In this document: piece after piece, positions 8,705-20,907 of the stretch
Numbering within the stretch: position 1 is the stretch's first letter
How the letters are laid out: each line of letters begins with the position of its first letter
Assembly: GCF_018688155.1 (NCBI RefSeq)
Contig: NZ_CP061312.1
Location: 1,116,001-1,180,000 of the forward strand
Length of the DNA: 64,000 nucleotides
Direction of reading: 5' to 3'
Source of the DNA: Polynucleobacter sp. AP-Sving-400A-A2
GTDB lineage: Bacteria; Pseudomonadota; Gammaproteobacteria; Burkholderiales; Burkholderiaceae
Translations under genes and position numbers: made by a program
Notes under the pieces: model-generated
The model's input: the letters and a program-made list of their open reading frames with translations, nothing else
Told to the model about the DNA's origin: nothing
Database searches by the model: none

Positions 8705-8804
8705 AGGGTAGTCGGGAGTTTAGGGGAATTCAGGCAAGTTATCGTCAAAAGAAAAATGGACTTGCCTTTCGACAAATCCATTCTCATTTTCTATTCACCA
8801 CAGC

Positions 8805-11021
8805 TTACTTCGCTTGTGCCTGCTTGACCTTCAAACGCCAAGCATGTAGCAAAGGCTCGGTATACCCGTTTGGCTGCTCAAGACCCTTAAAGATCAAATC
8901 ACTCGCAGCTTGAAAGGCGTAGGAATCCTTATAGTTTGGCATCATCGGCTTATACAAGGGATCGCCAGCATTTTGACTATCCACGATAGTAGCCATTCGT
9001 TGCATGGCTTCCTCTACTTCGGCTTTGCTTACATACTTATGCAGCAACCAGTTAGCAATGTGCTGACTAGAAATACGCAATGTTGCGCGATCTTCCATTA
9101 AGCCTACGTTATAGATATCAGGCACCTTAGAACAACCAACGCCTTGATCAATCCAACGCACGACATAACCCAAAATACCTTGGCAATTATTATTCAGAGC
9201 TTCGCGAATCTCCTCCTTAGTCCAATCCGGGAATAGCGCAATTGGTACGGTCAAGAGATCATCGGTTAAGGCCTCATACTCGGCTGCAGTGTCCTGCTTC
9301 TCCATATCTTCCTGAATCTTTGCTACATCGACCTGGTGATAGTGAATGGCATGCAAAGTGGCAGCAGTAGGTGATGGTACCCAAGCAGTATTCGCTCCAG
9401 CTTGAGGATGTGCAGCTTTTTGCTCAACCATTTCCTTCATGAGATCTGGCGCAGGCCACATGCCCTTACCAATCTGTGCGCGACCACGTAGGCCACAATC
9501 TAAGCCTGCCAATACATTGCGGCGCTCATAAGCTCCGAACCATTTAGCAATCTTCATTCTGCCTTTACGAACCATAGCTCCGCCATACATGCCGGTGTGC
9601 ATTTCATCACCAGTGCGGTCTAAGAATCCAGTATTAATAAAGGCAACACGAGCACCAGCTGCAGCGATAGCAGCTTTAATGTTGACGCTCATACGGCGCT
9701 CTTCATCCATGATGCCCAATTTGACCGTGTTCACAGGCAAGCCAAGTAATTTCTCAACCCGACCAAAGAGCTCGCCAGCAAATGCCACTTCTTCAGCGCT
9801 GTGCATTTTTGGCTTAACAATATAGACCGAGCCTTTACGTGTATTACCAATAGCCTGAGTCGCTGGGCGATTGATATCATACAAAGCAATCAACACCGTC
9901 ACTACTGCATCTAAGATACCTTCGTAGATTTCCTTGCCTTCGCCAGTAATGATGGCGGGGTTAGTCATCAAGTGACCAACGTTGCGCAGAAACAAAAGTG
10001 ATCGGCCATGCAAAGTCACAACGCCATCTTTAGCATTGATAGCGCCAATGCCCGCTGTGTACTTGCGATCTGCATTCAGTGTGCGGGTAAAAGTCTTGCC
10101 GCCTTTGCTGACTTCTTCAACCAAGGTGCCTTTGAGAATGCCCAACCAATTCTCATAAGCTAGCACTTTGTCATCGCCATCCACCACTGCTACCGAGTCT
10201 TCTAGATCCAAAATGGTTGAGAGTGCAGCTTCAAGCACCACATCATTTACGCCCGCTAAATCAGCAGCCCCAATGGTTTTAGTCTTATCAATTTGAATAT
10301 CAATATGAATGCCATGGTTACGCAATAAGACAGATGATGGAGCAGAGGCATCACCTTGATAGCCAACAAACTGTTTCTCATCAATCAAACCCGTTGTGCT
10401 GCCGTCTTTTAATTTCACGGACAGTTTTTTATCTACAACGACATAGGCAACTACATCGGTATAAGAGGCTTTAGCCAAAGGAGCGGCTTGATCTAAAAAT
10501 TGACGTGCGTAGGCGACGACCTTAGCACCACGAATAGGGTTATAGGCTCCGGTCTTGGTAGCGCCATCTTCTTCAGAAATAACATCTGTGCCGTACAGGG
10601 CATCATACAAAGAGCCCCAACGCGCATTTGCAGCATTTAAGGCATAGCGCCCATTGAGCACAGGAACAACCAGTTGAGGGCCGGCTTGAAGAGCCAGTTC
10701 GTCATCCACATTCTGAGTAGTAGCCAACACTTTGGCAGGTACATCATCGATATAACCAATTTCTTTCAAGTACTTACGATAAGCAGGCATATCTTTGATT
10801 GGGCCAGGATTGGCTTGATGCCATTTATCCAAATCCAATTGCAAGCGATCACGCTTAGCTAGTAAAGCTTCGTTCTTTGGACTCAGATCTTTCACGATCT
10901 CGTCAAAACCCTTCCAAAAGTCTGCGCTTTTAATTCCTGTGCCAGGTAAAACTTGATCTTCAATAAAACGGTAAAGCGGTGTAGCTACTTGAAGGCTATT
11001 ACATTGTGTACGTGCTGTCAT
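8805..11021 (-). CDS. glcB: Malate synthase G
   Basis: 738 aa from the ATG at 11021 ([11 protein letters not shown]); an in-frame TTG 18 bp upstream is less likely. The length matches the monomeric G isoform, not the shorter A form. Recognisable blocks are [32 protein letters not shown] and [19 protein letters not shown], from the acetyl-CoA/glyoxylate active site and the TIM barrel. The enzyme condenses glyoxylate with acetyl-CoA to malate, in the glyoxylate bypass or glycolate use. No isocitrate lyase or glycolate oxidase gene lies nearby. It appears monocistronic. Confidence 0.96.
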   Translation of the reverse strand: MTARTQCNSLQVATPLYRFIEDQVLPGTGIKSADFWKGFDEIVKDLSPKNEALLAKRDRLQLDLDKWHQANPGPIKDMPAYRKYLKEIGYIDDVPAKVLATTQNVDDELALQAGPQLVVPVLNGRYALNAANARWGSLYDALYGTDVISEEDGATKTGAYNPIRGAKVVAYARQFLDQAAPLAKASYTDVVAYVVVDKKLSVKLKDGSTTGLIDEKQFVGYQGDASAPSSVLLRNHGIHIDIQIDKTKTIGAADLAGVNDVVLEAALSTILDLEDSVAVVDGDDKVLAYENWLGILKGTLVEEVSKGGKTFTRTLNADRKYTAGIGAINAKDGVVTLHGRSLLFLRNVGHLMTNPAIITGEGKEIYEGILDAVVTVLIALYDINRPATQAIGNTRKGSVYIVKPKMHSAEEVAFAGELFGRVEKLLGLPVNTVKLGIMDEERRMSVNIKAAIAAAGARVAFINTGFLDRTGDEMHTGMYGGAMVRKGRMKIAKWFGAYERRNVLAGLDCGLRGRAQIGKGMWPAPDLMKEMVEQKAAHPQAGANTAWVPSPTAATLHAIHYHQVDVAKIQEDMEKQDTAAEYEALTDDLLTVPIALFPDWTKEEIREALNNNCQGILGYVVRWIDQGVGCSKVPDIYNVGLMEDRATLRISSQHIANWLLHKYVSKAEVEEAMQRMATIVDSQNAGDPLYKPMMPNYKDSYAFQAASDLIFKGLEQPNGYTEPLLHAWRLKVKQAQAK

Positions 11022-11082
11022 TTCTAAATCCCAAAGCAAATGTGTAAATTAAATATAAAAAAATTAAAAAGGGGGTGCTTTA

Positions 11083-12450
<1,368 letters not shown>

Positions 12451-12473
12451 TTAATGTGTTGTTCAAATAGCGC

Positions 12474-13637
12474 TTACTTCTTTTTTACTACCCATGAGCT
12501 GCCTTGCTTTACTAGCTCACGATCACAAAGATATTCAGCAGTTTCTAGGGCATCAGCACTAGGAGCTTGGATGACTACTTCACCAGCATCACGCAATTCA
12601 GTAATCTTGCTAGTTAAGTCAGCATCTAGAGTCCAAGGCGCTACGATAGCGGGCTTTCTTTGCGCTAAAGGCGCAAGGTTAGCTAGAGTCAATAAATCCA
12701 TTGAAAAGCCAGTAGCAGGACGGGAGCGTCCAAATGCTTGACCAACATGATCGTATCTGCCGCCCCTCGCAATTGGTTGTGGCAACTGATCAACATAAGC
12801 CGCAAACATCACACCACTGTGATATTGATATCCGCGCAGATCCGCCAGATCAATACTGAGTTCAACCTTACCTGGAAGTGCATCTGTTGCTGCGGCCAAT
12901 TTTTCTAATTGAGCCAAGGCCTCATCAATCAATGGATGTTTCGGTAAAGATTTTCTGGCGCCAGCCAATACTTGCGCACAAGGGCCATTTAATTCAGTAA
13001 GCGCCATTAGGGCTTGTGCAGACTTGGCTGGTAAGCATTTAGACCAAATCGCTAAGCGTGGGCGATCTTTACTTTGCAATAAGCTATACAGAGCCTCGAC
13101 ATCAGCTTTTTCTTTAACTTGCCCATCCAGAATACCTTCAAGCACGCCTGCATGCGAGAGATCGAGATAGGCCTTATTCAAGCCTGCAACACTCAAGGTT
13201 TTTAGTAATAAGGAGATCGCCTCGAAATCTGCTTCCCAAGTGGCGCATCCATAAATCTCTGCGCCAAGTTGCAATTCTTCACGGGCCGAGCTGCCTACTG
13301 GTGTGCGTGCATGGGCAACAGATCCTGCATAGCAAAGGCGGGTTACGCCTTTACGATTGAGTAGGTGCGCATCGATACGAGCCACTTGCGGAGTCATATC
13401 GGCACGCAGGCCTAATGTTCGGCCAGATAACTGATCAACCAATTTAAATGTTTGTAGGTTCAGATCTGAACCAGTGCCAGTAAGCAAAGAATCTAGGAAC
13501 TCCAATATAGGAGGGGCAACTAGCTCATAGCCATAGGACTGATACAAATCCAAAATAGCGCGACGCAGAGTCTCTACCTTACGAGCCTCGGCTGGCAAAA
13601 CATCAGCAATATCTTCAGGAAGTAACCAGCGATTCAT
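12474..13637 (-). CDS. hisZ: ATP phosphoribosyltransferase regulatory subunit HisZ
   Basis: 387 aa, similar to the histidyl-tRNA synthetase catalytic core (LRADMTPQVARIDAH, ARGGRYDHVGQAFG) but without the anticodon-binding domain, and shorter than the true HisS at 20908-22236. HisZ partners the short form of HisG and senses histidine in the first step of histidine synthesis. hisG is not in this window. The gene follows hflC by 18 bp and precedes purA, as is common in Burkholderiaceae. The lack of a full synthetase active site supports HisZ over a second HisS. Confidence 0.93.
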   Translation of the reverse strand: MNRWLLPEDIADVLPAEARKVETLRRAILDLYQSYGYELVAPPILEFLDSLLTGTGSDLNLQTFKLVDQLSGRTLGLRADMTPQVARIDAHLLNRKGVTRLCYAGSVAHARTPVGSSAREELQLGAEIYGCATWEADFEAISLLLKTLSVAGLNKAYLDLSHAGVLEGILDGQVKEKADVEALYSLLQSKDRPRLAIWSKCLPAKSAQALMALTELNGPCAQVLAGARKSLPKHPLIDEALAQLEKLAAATDALPGKVELSIDLADLRGYQYHSGVMFAAYVDQLPQPIARGGRYDHVGQAFGRSRPATGFSMDLLTLANLAPLAQRKPAIVAPWTLDADLTSKITELRDAGEVVIQAPSADALETAEYLCDRELVKQGSSWVVKKK

Positions 13638-13655
13638 GATTTGAAATATGCACTC

Positions 13656-14528
13656 TTAATTTTTTTTGTTCATGAATTTAAAGAACTCGCCATTAGGTTC
13701 AATCACCATCACATCCCTCTTATCCTTGAAAGAACTTCGGTAGGCCTGAAGACTCTGATAGAACTGCGCAAACTGAGGGTCGCGTCCAAATGCATCAGCA
13801 TATAAAGCCGTAGCCCTTGCATCGCCAGAACCTTTAATTTTCTGTGCTTCACGATAAGCTTCGGCCAAGATTGTGTCACGCTGACGTTCTGCATTGGCTC
13901 GAATCTTGTCGGACTCTGCGGCACCTGTGGAGCGTAGCTCATTAGCAACACGTTTACGCTCCGCTTCCATACGACGATAAACGGAGTCACTAATCTCAGC
14001 TAGTAGATCTACCCGCTTGAGGCGAACGTCGACGATTTCAACGCCAATATCAGCAGCATCATCAGCTACCTTTTTACGAATACCTTGCATCACTTGCTCA
14101 CGTTGATCTGAAATAATCTCTCTGACTGTGCGTTTAGTGAACTCTTCGTTCAAAGCAGAACGTACTAACTGAGTTAAGCGGTCTTGTGCCAAGCGTTCAT
14201 CACCTTTAAAGCTGACAAAGAACTTACGGGGATCAACAATACGCCACTTCACATATGAATCAACCAAGAGATTTTTCTTCTCAGAGGTAATAAAGCGCTC
14301 GGCTTCTGGTGTATCGATAGTCAAAATACGACGATCAAAGAAGCGAACGTTTTCAAAAGGCGCCGGCAGCTTCACTTGCAAGCCAGGCTGTTCAATCACA
14401 CGCACAATTTGCCCGAATGAGAACACCACAGCGTAGTTACGCTGATCGACTACAAAAATACTTGAAGTCAAAATATAGAAAAGACCAATCAGGCCAGCTA
14501 TAGCAGCTAAGAGACGATTTGCGTTCAT
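13656..14528 (-). CDS. hflC: Protease modulator HflC (SPFH/band 7)
   Basis: 290 aa with one N-terminal membrane segment (about residues 7-27) and a band-7/SPFH domain reaching the coiled, Ala/Glu/Arg-rich helix around 190-240. HflC and HflK form a large inner-membrane assembly around FtsH that limits proteolysis of membrane substrates. Its ATG overlaps the hflK stop (TAATG), so the two are translationally coupled. The order hfq-hflX-hflK-hflC-hisZ is intact. Confidence 0.95.
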   Translation of the reverse strand: MNANRLLAAIAGLIGLFYILTSSIFVVDQRNYAVVFSFGQIVRVIEQPGLQVKLPAPFENVRFFDRRILTIDTPEAERFITSEKKNLLVDSYVKWRIVDPRKFFVSFKGDERLAQDRLTQLVRSALNEEFTKRTVREIISDQREQVMQGIRKKVADDAADIGVEIVDVRLKRVDLLAEISDSVYRRMEAERKRVANELRSTGAAESDKIRANAERQRDTILAEAYREAQKIKGSGDARATALYADAFGRDPQFAQFYQSLQAYRSSFKDKRDVMVIEPNGEFFKFMNKKN

Positions 14529-16030
14529 TATCTTGCATCTCCTCTATCACGGTTTCTTAGGCCGTCGCGTTTTTCGGAAGCGCCAGAGCCTGAGGTATTG
14601 CTAGGGCTTGGGCTAGTTGCATTGTTGCTAAATGGGGCCGCTGGATTACCTGTCGCGCCTCCTACTGTCACAGACCCAGTAGGCGTTGCAGCTGCTGCCT
14701 GACCAGTAGCGACTTGTGTACTTTCTGCACTAACTTGAGCAATGATCTTATCGAGTGGTAAATACAGCATGCTATTGCTCTTGGTGGTATCTACCAAAAC
14801 TTTAGACACGTTGTTATACATCTCGCGCATGCTATCAATGTACATACGATCACGAGTCACGCCGGGTGCTTTTGCATATTCAGTCTGGACTTGCTTAAAG
14901 CGATTTGCATCACCCTCTGCGGTTGCAACCACCCTAGACTTATAACCTTCAGCCTCTTGAATGAGTCGATCAGCCGTACCCTTTGCACGTGGAATGATGT
15001 CGTTCGCATATGCTTGACCTTCACTCTTGAGGCGCTCCTGATCTTGGCCCGCCTTAACAGCATCATCAAATGAAGCTTGCACTTGCTCAGGCGGCTGAAC
15101 GTTTTGAACAGTCACGCTCGTCACATAAATACCAGTTTTATAGCTATCTAGAATTTTCTGTATTGAGCCAGCAAGATCAATCGCAATCTTTTCACGACCT
15201 TCATACAAAACAGTATCCATCTTGCTCCGTGCCACGATTTCACGTACTGCAGTTTCCGCAGCTTGCACCACAGTAGTATCGGGATCGCGATTATTAAACA
15301 AATAATCGGTTGGATCTTTTAAGCGGTACTGAACTGCAAAACGTACATCAATAATGTTTTCGTCTTCCGTGAGCATGGAAGTGTCTTTTTGATTGGTTGC
15401 TTTAATCAAAATAGAGCGACCAACCTCAACGGAACGAACTCCAGAGACGTTGACAACTTGCTCAGCCTGAACTGGCCAAGGCATGCGCCAGTTAATACCA
15501 GGGCCTGCGGTGTACGCATACTTACCAAAGGTAGTGACCACACCCGACTGGCCTTCTTGAATGATGTAGAAACCACTAAAAATCCAAAGCAACACTACGC
15601 CACCTGCAGCGATTATTACTGTGACTTTTGAGCCAAAGGGGTTGGTGAAATTGAAGTTGGGTGCAGTAAAGCCACCGCCACCATTACCTCCGCCATTACC
15701 GCGCTGTGATGGTGGAGGGATATCAGTACTGTTGGGCTTATTCGCTGGCGCGCTTGATGAGGAGCCTGGCTTTTTCTTGCCGCCAAAAATACCGCTCAGG
15801 CGGTCGTTAAAGTCACGCCACAACTCATCAAGGTCTGGAGGGCCATTGGGTCGTGCGGGCTGATTTTGCGGTGGGGTTTCCACAGGCTTATTCGACCCTG
15901 GATTAGCGGGGTCTACTTTTGGAGCCTGATCAGAACCCTGGCCCTCTTTGGCATCTTTAGATCCGTTACCTGGGGCACTGTTACCCCAGCCTGGATCATT
16001 GACCGAAAACAGTTCGAGAAATTTACGCAT
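14528..16030 (-). CDS. hflK: FtsH protease activity modulator HflK
   Basis: 500 aa. A Gly/Pro/Asn-rich cytoplasmic N-terminal region (1-135, including GGNGGGG) is followed by one membrane segment (VTVIIAAGGVVLLWIFSGFY, about 136-155) and a band-7/SPFH domain. The C-terminal tail is Ala/Thr/Ser/Gly-rich, from about 440, and ends in basic RNRDRG. Longer than the E. coli protein (about 419 aa) because of the low-complexity ends. It pairs with HflC to regulate FtsH. Its start is 8 bp inside the hflX end, so hflX-hflK-hflC is one tightly packed unit. Confidence 0.95.
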   Translation of the reverse strand: MRKFLELFSVNDPGWGNSAPGNGSKDAKEGQGSDQAPKVDPANPGSNKPVETPPQNQPARPNGPPDLDELWRDFNDRLSGIFGGKKKPGSSSSAPANKPNSTDIPPPSQRGNGGGNGGGGFTAPNFNFTNPFGSKVTVIIAAGGVVLLWIFSGFYIIQEGQSGVVTTFGKYAYTAGPGINWRMPWPVQAEQVVNVSGVRSVEVGRSILIKATNQKDTSMLTEDENIIDVRFAVQYRLKDPTDYLFNNRDPDTTVVQAAETAVREIVARSKMDTVLYEGREKIAIDLAGSIQKILDSYKTGIYVTSVTVQNVQPPEQVQASFDDAVKAGQDQERLKSEGQAYANDIIPRAKGTADRLIQEAEGYKSRVVATAEGDANRFKQVQTEYAKAPGVTRDRMYIDSMREMYNNVSKVLVDTTKSNSMLYLPLDKIIAQVSAESTQVATGQAAAATPTGSVTVGGATGNPAAPFSNNATSPSPSNTSGSGASEKRDGLRNRDRGDAR

Positions 16031-17309
16031 CGTTTGGTGAGTACTTACGGTTAGGAATCGGATTAAATTCGGAAGTTTCTGGTCGTTCTGGTAAAGGAGC
16101 TAAAAACTCGCCTGATTCCATTTGAACTTTAGCGCGATTCTGCTCGACTCTTATTCTATCAGTCATTTGAGAGCATTCGGCAAGGGCTAATCGCAATAAA
16201 TCAAGGCCTAGGCCTGTCTTAGCGGATAGGAAAATCTGACTCGGAATGCCCTCAGAATCGCGCACTAGGACAGCGCCTTCCGTAAAGGTCTGAGGCATCT
16301 GGTCAATCTTGTTCATGATCTCGATACGGGGAATGTCATCGGCCCCAATTTCCCGTAAAACAGCCTCTACTTCGGCCTTCTGCTCCATTGCGACTGGGCT
16401 ACAGGCGTCAATCACATGCAAAATTAGATCTGCATGAATCGTTTCATCCAAGGTGGCCCTGAATGCCTCCACCAGCTGATGCGGTAACTCACGGATAAAG
16501 CCTACTGTGTCTGAAACCACAATTGAACCCACACCGTCTAAATGGACTTTACGGGAGGTCGTATCTAGGGTTGCGAATAACTGATCTGCCGCATAAGTCC
16601 CTGCTTTTGTAAGGGAATTAAACAAGGTAGATTTACCAGCATTGGTGTAGCCGACCAGCGAAACTGAAAAAACGTCTCTTCTGTTACGAGCCCTTCTTTG
16701 GGTTCTTTGCTGGCGCTGAAGCTTCTCTAATTCAGCCTCTAGACGTTTAGCCTTGGTTGCCAGCATCCGCCGATCGAGCTCCATCTGGGTTTCACCAGGA
16801 CCGCCACGTACACCAATACCGCCGCGCTGGCGCTCTAAGTGGCTCCAGGCACGCACTAATCTAGACATACGGTAGCGAACCTGGGCTAACTCCACCTGAG
16901 TTTTACCAATATGACTTTGCGCTCTTTGGCTAAAGATGTCCAAAATCAGACCAGTACGATCCATCACATGAAAGCCAATATGGCGCTCTAAATTGCGTTG
17001 CTGGGTTGGGGATAGCGGATGGTTAAAGATGACCAGCTCGGCACCTTGCTCCTCCATTGCTTTTTTAACTTCGTTGGCCTTACCTGAACCAATAAATAAA
17101 GCAGGATCTGTCTTACCCTTGCGGGCAATCACACTAGTGATGGGTATGGAGCCTGCACTCTGTGCAAGCAGGCTGAGCTCTGCCATGCTGTCCGCAAAAT
17201 CCTCGCGGCCTGTATCAACTCCAACCAGAACGGCACGCGCCGCATCTACACCAGTTTTAAACAGAGCTAACTTCTTCCGTGCGGAACTCCACTGCACGAG
17301 CAGGAACAA
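16023..17309 (-). CDS. hflX: Ribosome-associated GTPase HflX
   Basis: Up to 428 aa. An N-terminal nucleotide-binding domain and coiled linker (the [20 protein letters not shown] region) precede a GTPase domain with G1 [15 protein letters not shown]3 [14 protein letters not shown] and G4 NKID. HflX is a GTPase that splits stalled ribosomes and helps under heat or antibiotic stress. No ATG exists before the conserved [11 protein letters not shown] segment: the candidates are TTG 17309, GTG 17297 or CTG 17264, all inside the hfq coding end. The gene therefore overlaps hfq by 8-53 bp. Function is secure; the start is not. Confidence 0.95.
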   Translation of the reverse strand: MFLLVQWSSARKKLALFKTGVDAARAVLVGVDTGREDFADSMAELSLLAQSAGSIPITSVIARKGKTDPALFIGSGKANEVKKAMEEQGAELVIFNHPLSPTQQRNLERHIGFHVMDRTGLILDIFSQRAQSHIGKTQVELAQVRYRMSRLVRAWSHLERQRGGIGVRGGPGETQMELDRRMLATKAKRLEAELEKLQRQQRTQRRARNRRDVFSVSLVGYTNAGKSTLFNSLTKAGTYAADQLFATLDTTSRKVHLDGVGSIVVSDTVGFIRELPHQLVEAFRATLDETIHADLILHVIDACSPVAMEQKAEVEAVLREIGADDIPRIEIMNKIDQMPQTFTEGAVLVRDSEGIPSQIFLSAKTGLGLDLLRLALAECSQMTDRIRVEQNRAKVQMESGEFLAPLPERPETSEFNPIPNRKYSPNDA

Positions 17310-17499
17310 TTGTGGAAATGGCGTGTTTATAGACCATCTGAGTTACGGTGTTACGCAAGAGCACTACGTATTGATCAAATGATTCAATATTGCCTTGCAG
17401 CTTGATGCCGTTGACAAGATAGATGGAGACAGGAACATGCTCTTTGCGCAGGGCATTGAGGAAAGGGTCCTGTAGTAATTGGATTTTGCTGTTATTCAT
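17257..17499 (-). CDS. hfq: RNA chaperone Hfq
   Basis: 80 aa with the full Sm-like fold: [39 protein letters not shown] (Sm1) and the YKHAISTI Sm2 block. The C-terminal tail is short (about 12 residues after VPARAVEF), as in many betaproteobacteria. Hfq hexamers bring small RNAs and mRNAs together. The ATG at 17499 has an AAGGAG Shine-Dalgarno 5 bp upstream. The gene heads the hfq-hflX-hflK-hflC unit. A degenerate triple repeat lies in its upstream leader (17561-17599). Confidence 0.97.
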   Translation of the reverse strand: MNNSKIQLLQDPFLNALRKEHVPVSIYLVNGIKLQGNIESFDQYVVLLRNTVTQMVYKHAISTIVPARAVEFRTEEVSSV

Positions 17500-17560
17500 A
17501 CTGCTCCTTAATGGTTTTTATTTGTTGCTGCTATTTTGGGAGTCTTGCTTTTTTTATTTA

Positions 17561-17599
17561 TTGCTTTACTGCTTACTTTCTACTGCTTGCTTCTACTGC
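17561..17599. repeat. Degenerate triple 12-14 bp repeat in the der-hfq gap
   Basis: Three consecutive variants stand head to tail: TTGCTTTACTGC (17561-17572), TTACTTTCTACTGC (17573-17586) and TTGCTTCTACTGC (17587-17599). They lie 62-100 bp upstream of the hfq ATG, so they may fall in its leader or promoter. Function is unknown. Confidence 0.5.
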
Positions 17600-17685
17600 C
17601 TACCTCCAACATAAGGGGGCTGATATTCAAAAATCAAGCCCCTTACTTAAAACACAATTAAAACTGTAGCGCTATTTTTGCTTTT

Positions 17686-19050
17686 TTACTTCTTTTTACC
17701 TTTTTTACCCTTGTCCGCATCAACATAAGGGTTTTTAGCGGTATTCATCTGAATGCGCAATGGGGTGCCGCGTAACTTGAAGACCTCTCTAAAGCGACCC
17801 TCTAGGTAGCGCTTGTAGCTATCAGTTACACCACTCAAGGAGGTACCATGAATCACCACAATGGGGGGATTCATACCGCCTTGGTGAGCGTAGCGTAATT
17901 TTGGACGACCCATACCCACACGCTTAGGTTGCTGGTGCTCAATGGCATCTTGCAAAATGCGGGTGAGTTTCGGAGTTGGCAATTTCGCCATGGCTGCGGC
18001 ATAAGCTAGATCAACGTCCTTAAATAGCTCTTTAAGACCGGTGCCCTTCTTAGCAGAAATCGGGTGTACGTTTGCAAAATCAAGGAAGCGTAATTTTTGA
18101 GTGATCTCTAAACGCGCACGCTCTTTAACGTAAGTATCAAGACCATCCCACTTGTTCACTGCAACAACTAATGCACGCCCTGCCTCCACAATAAATCCAG
18201 CGATATGGGCGTCTTGCTCAGAAATATCCTGCTGGGCATCAAGCATCAAAATGACCACATTGCAATCAGCAATCGCCTGCAATGTTTTAACTACAGAGAA
18301 TTTCTCAATCGCTTCAAATACTTTTCCACGACGACGCAGACCTGCTGTATCTACCAAGATATATGGCTTGCCATTACGCTCAAACGGAACTTCAATCGCA
18401 TCACGGGTTGTGCCCGGCATATCAAATGCAATCACACGCTCTTCACCGATCAATTTATTGGTCAGGGTTGATTTACCCACGTTAGGACGACCCACTACCG
18501 CAATCTTCATTGGGCGATTAGGATCGTTTTCTTGTTTTTCTGCTTCTGGCTCTGGAATACCTAAAGAATCCAATGCATCATCAATCAAACCACGCACACC
18601 ATCACCGTGCGCTGATGAAATTGGAAATGGTTCGCCTAAACCCAGCTCATGAAAGTCTGCGGTAACCACACCGGACTGCATGCCTTCAGTTTTGTTCACT
18701 GCCAGAATGATCGGTCTACCCGTCTTGCGCAAGAAATCGGCAATCACACGATCTTGAGGGGCCATGCCCAAACGGCCATCCACCAAGAAAATAATGATGT
18801 CGGATTCAGCAACAGCTTGCTTAGTTTGCTTAGCCATCTCGGCAACAATGCCGGTCTTGGCTACCGGCTCAAAACCACCGGTGTCTACGCAAATAAATGC
18901 GCGTTCGCCAATACGGCCTTTACCGTAGTGACGGTCGCGAGTCAGACCCGAGAAGTCCGCAACCAAAGCATCACGTGAACGCGTTAAACGATTAAAGAGT
19001 GTCGACTTGCCAACGTTAGGACGGCCGACAATAGTAATTACTGGATTCAT
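17686..19050 (-). CDS. der: Ribosome biogenesis GTPase Der (EngA)
   Basis: 454 aa with two tandem GTPase domains, the hallmark of Der. The first P-loop [15 protein letters not shown] is at the N-terminus and the second [16 protein letters not shown] near residue 188, each with DTxG and NK(T/W)xG elements. A KH-like C-terminal domain and a Lys-rich tail (KGKKGKKK) follow. Der is essential for 50S subunit maturation. Its ATG overlaps the bamB stop by 4 bp (ATGA), so the bamB-der pair is coupled. Confidence 0.97.
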   Translation of the reverse strand: MNPVITIVGRPNVGKSTLFNRLTRSRDALVADFSGLTRDRHYGKGRIGERAFICVDTGGFEPVAKTGIVAEMAKQTKQAVAESDIIIFLVDGRLGMAPQDRVIADFLRKTGRPIILAVNKTEGMQSGVVTADFHELGLGEPFPISSAHGDGVRGLIDDALDSLGIPEPEAEKQENDPNRPMKIAVVGRPNVGKSTLTNKLIGEERVIAFDMPGTTRDAIEVPFERNGKPYILVDTAGLRRRGKVFEAIEKFSVVKTLQAIADCNVVILMLDAQQDISEQDAHIAGFIVEAGRALVVAVNKWDGLDTYVKERARLEITQKLRFLDFANVHPISAKKGTGLKELFKDVDLAYAAAMAKLPTPKLTRILQDAIEHQQPKRVGMGRPKLRYAHQGGMNPPIVVIHGTSLSGVTDSYKRYLEGRFREVFKLRGTPLRIQMNTAKNPYVDADKGKKGKKK

Positions 19051-20201
19051 TTTGGACTGTACGCCGCTAGTTTTCCACCTTGAGACTGAACCAAGATGAG
19101 GCCGTTCACCGCAATCGGTGCGGCTGTGATGGGACTACTATCATGACGAATGCGTGCCAGCATTTCGCCATTCGATTGTGAGAGTGCATGCACATAACCT
19201 TGCGCATCACCAAGGAGCAATACTTTACCAACCGCCATCGGCTCACCGACATCTCTAAATGTCAGCTGCGTATTTTCCCAGGCCTGTGAACCATCTTTCA
19301 CCGCAAATGCAGTGACATGCGATTTTTCGTTTGAGGAGAAAACCAAATCAGGACTTTGCGCTGTGCCGGTATAGCTTGAATAATCTTTGAACCACAATAA
19401 ATTACCTGTACGCGCTTGACCACAACCTATTCGACCTTGATAAGAGACGGCGCAGATAATCTCACCATCCATACTTGGCTTAGCTGTTACATCATTGAGG
19501 CGCTCAATTTCAGAAAATCCCTTTGGAAACGAAACCGGAGTCTCCCAAACGAGTCCCCCGTTCGCAATCGCAATCATGCCAAAGCGACCACCAGAAAACC
19601 CAGTCACAATCACCTCATTACCAATGGCAAGCATACCGTAACCAACGCGCAATGACAGAGCGGATTGTTGACGTTGGTAGGTCCACTTTCGTACACCTGT
19701 CTGCGCATCAAGTCCAACAAAGCGGCTATCAAGCGTACGAATAATGACTACACCACCAGCAACGACTGGCTCTGATAGGACCTCACTGCCAACACTTACA
19801 TTCCAAATGGCCTTACCAGTATCGTCGTAGGCATAGACCGTTCCTTTGGTGGTGACTACTGCTGTAGTGCGACCATCCGATCCAGGTCCAATCGATAGGC
19901 GATCAGGCACAGATACTTCCCATACTTTTTGACCGGAGCGCAAATCAATCTTGGCCAAATTACCGCGATGGGAAGCAGCATAAACAGCATCTCCTGCTAC
20001 CGCAGGATGAAAATTAAATGGCTCAGATGAACCTACGCTAGTTGTCCATACGGGAGTAAAGTCAAATTGATTGCTGACAGGAGCTAGCTCAGCAGGCTTG
20101 CGTACACGTGAGCCGCCTGAGCAAGCTACTAGGGCCACAAGCACAGAACCTAGTATTAAAGCTGTACTTGCTAGTTTTGCTACACGTTTGCAATCCATCA
20201 T
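19047..20201 (-). CDS. bamB: Outer membrane assembly lipoprotein BamB
   Basis: About 384 aa. The N-terminus has a basic start, a hydrophobic stretch and the lipobox LVAC (mature N-terminus at Cys), so the protein is an outer-membrane-anchored periplasmic lipoprotein. The rest shows PQQ-like repeats of an eight-blade propeller (blocks such as [19 protein letters not shown] and [16 protein letters not shown]). BamB is an accessory of the BAM machine that inserts beta-barrel proteins. The start is ATGATG at 20201/20198, overlapping the stop of the upstream yfgM-like gene; a GTG at 20204 is also possible. Confidence 0.94.
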   Translation of the reverse strand: MMDCKRVAKLASTALILGSVLVALVACSGGSRVRKPAELAPVSNQFDFTPVWTTSVGSSEPFNFHPAVAGDAVYAASHRGNLAKIDLRSGQKVWEVSVPDRLSIGPGSDGRTTAVVTTKGTVYAYDDTGKAIWNVSVGSEVLSEPVVAGGVVIIRTLDSRFVGLDAQTGVRKWTYQRQQSALSLRVGYGMLAIGNEVIVTGFSGGRFGMIAIANGGLVWETPVSFPKGFSEIERLNDVTAKPSMDGEIICAVSYQGRIGCGQARTGNLLWFKDYSSYTGTAQSPDLVFSSNEKSHVTAFAVKDGSQAWENTQLTFRDVGEPMAVGKVLLLGDAQGYVHALSQSNGEMLARIRHDSSPITAAPIAVNGLILVQSQGGKLAAYSPK

Positions 20202-20860
20202 CACTGAGCTACTCCTCCGACGGCATCTAATTTAACCTTCAAGAGACGACGCGCCTCTTCAGGGAATTCTTTTGCATCATTTAATTGCTTCCAGGCAGCT
20301 TCATAGCTCTTGCGTGCATCGGCCGTATTTTTTTGCGCTAAATACCAATCGCCGCGACGCTCTAACCACAAGGCCTCAAAACCGGAGATAGGTTTTTCTT
20401 TCAGGATCGCATCGGCTTCTACAAAATCTTTTTCTGTACCAAACTCAATTAACTGGGCAGTGAGGCGTAATTTAGCTAATGCTAAATATCCCTGGTCAGA
20501 TGCATTCTTCGCAGCCCAGCGCAAATAATCCATCGCCTTTGCAGAGTCACCCGCATCAGAGGCAATCTTGGCAGCTACTAAGCTGGACATTGCAGCATAG
20601 GGCGTACCAGAAAACTGTTTTTGCAAATCATCAGCAGCGCGTAAAGTTTGATCTTTATCGCCCTTGTTGATGGCAGTGACCATGGTCTCGTATAACTGGG
20701 ATGCGGCTGCAGCTTGGTTAGTTTGCCACCAGTGATATCCGTTATACCCCGCGTAGGCAAATAAAGCAGCCGTAATCACACCAGTGATTAGGTTGCGATA
20801 TTTTTGCCAAAATGCTTTAAGTTGATCTAATTGTTCTTGTTCTTCTAGGTCTAAGGGCAT
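20201..20860 (-). CDS. YfgM-like TPR membrane protein
   Basis: 219 aa. A cytoplasmic N-terminal stretch (MPLDLEEQEQLDQLKAFWQ) leads into one membrane segment (about residues 24-44) and a periplasmic tetratricopeptide-like alpha-helical region to the end. This is the YfgM layout and the conserved position between hisS and bamB. YfgM binds the Sec translocon and the chaperone PpiD, linking inner-membrane export to periplasmic chaperones. It overlaps bamB by one base at the stop/start, so hisS-yfgM-bamB-der are likely one operon. Confidence 0.9.
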   Translation of the reverse strand: MPLDLEEQEQLDQLKAFWQKYRNLITGVITAALFAYAGYNGYHWWQTNQAAAASQLYETMVTAINKGDKDQTLRAADDLQKQFSGTPYAAMSSLVAAKIASDAGDSAKAMDYLRWAAKNASDQGYLALAKLRLTAQLIEFGTEKDFVEADAILKEKPISGFEALWLERRGDWYLAQKNTADARKSYEAAWKQLNDAKEFPEEARRLLKVKLDAVGGVAQ

Positions 20861-20907
20861 GTCAATCCAAGCAAATAAATACAGTATTAATAATCAATAT
20901 CTTCATT

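Noticed and set aside
17613..17644. Hairpin-like AAGGGGGCTGAT / ATCAAGCCCCTT between der and hfq
   Set aside because: Pairing has a bulge and there is no T tract on the minus strand, so it is not called a terminator.
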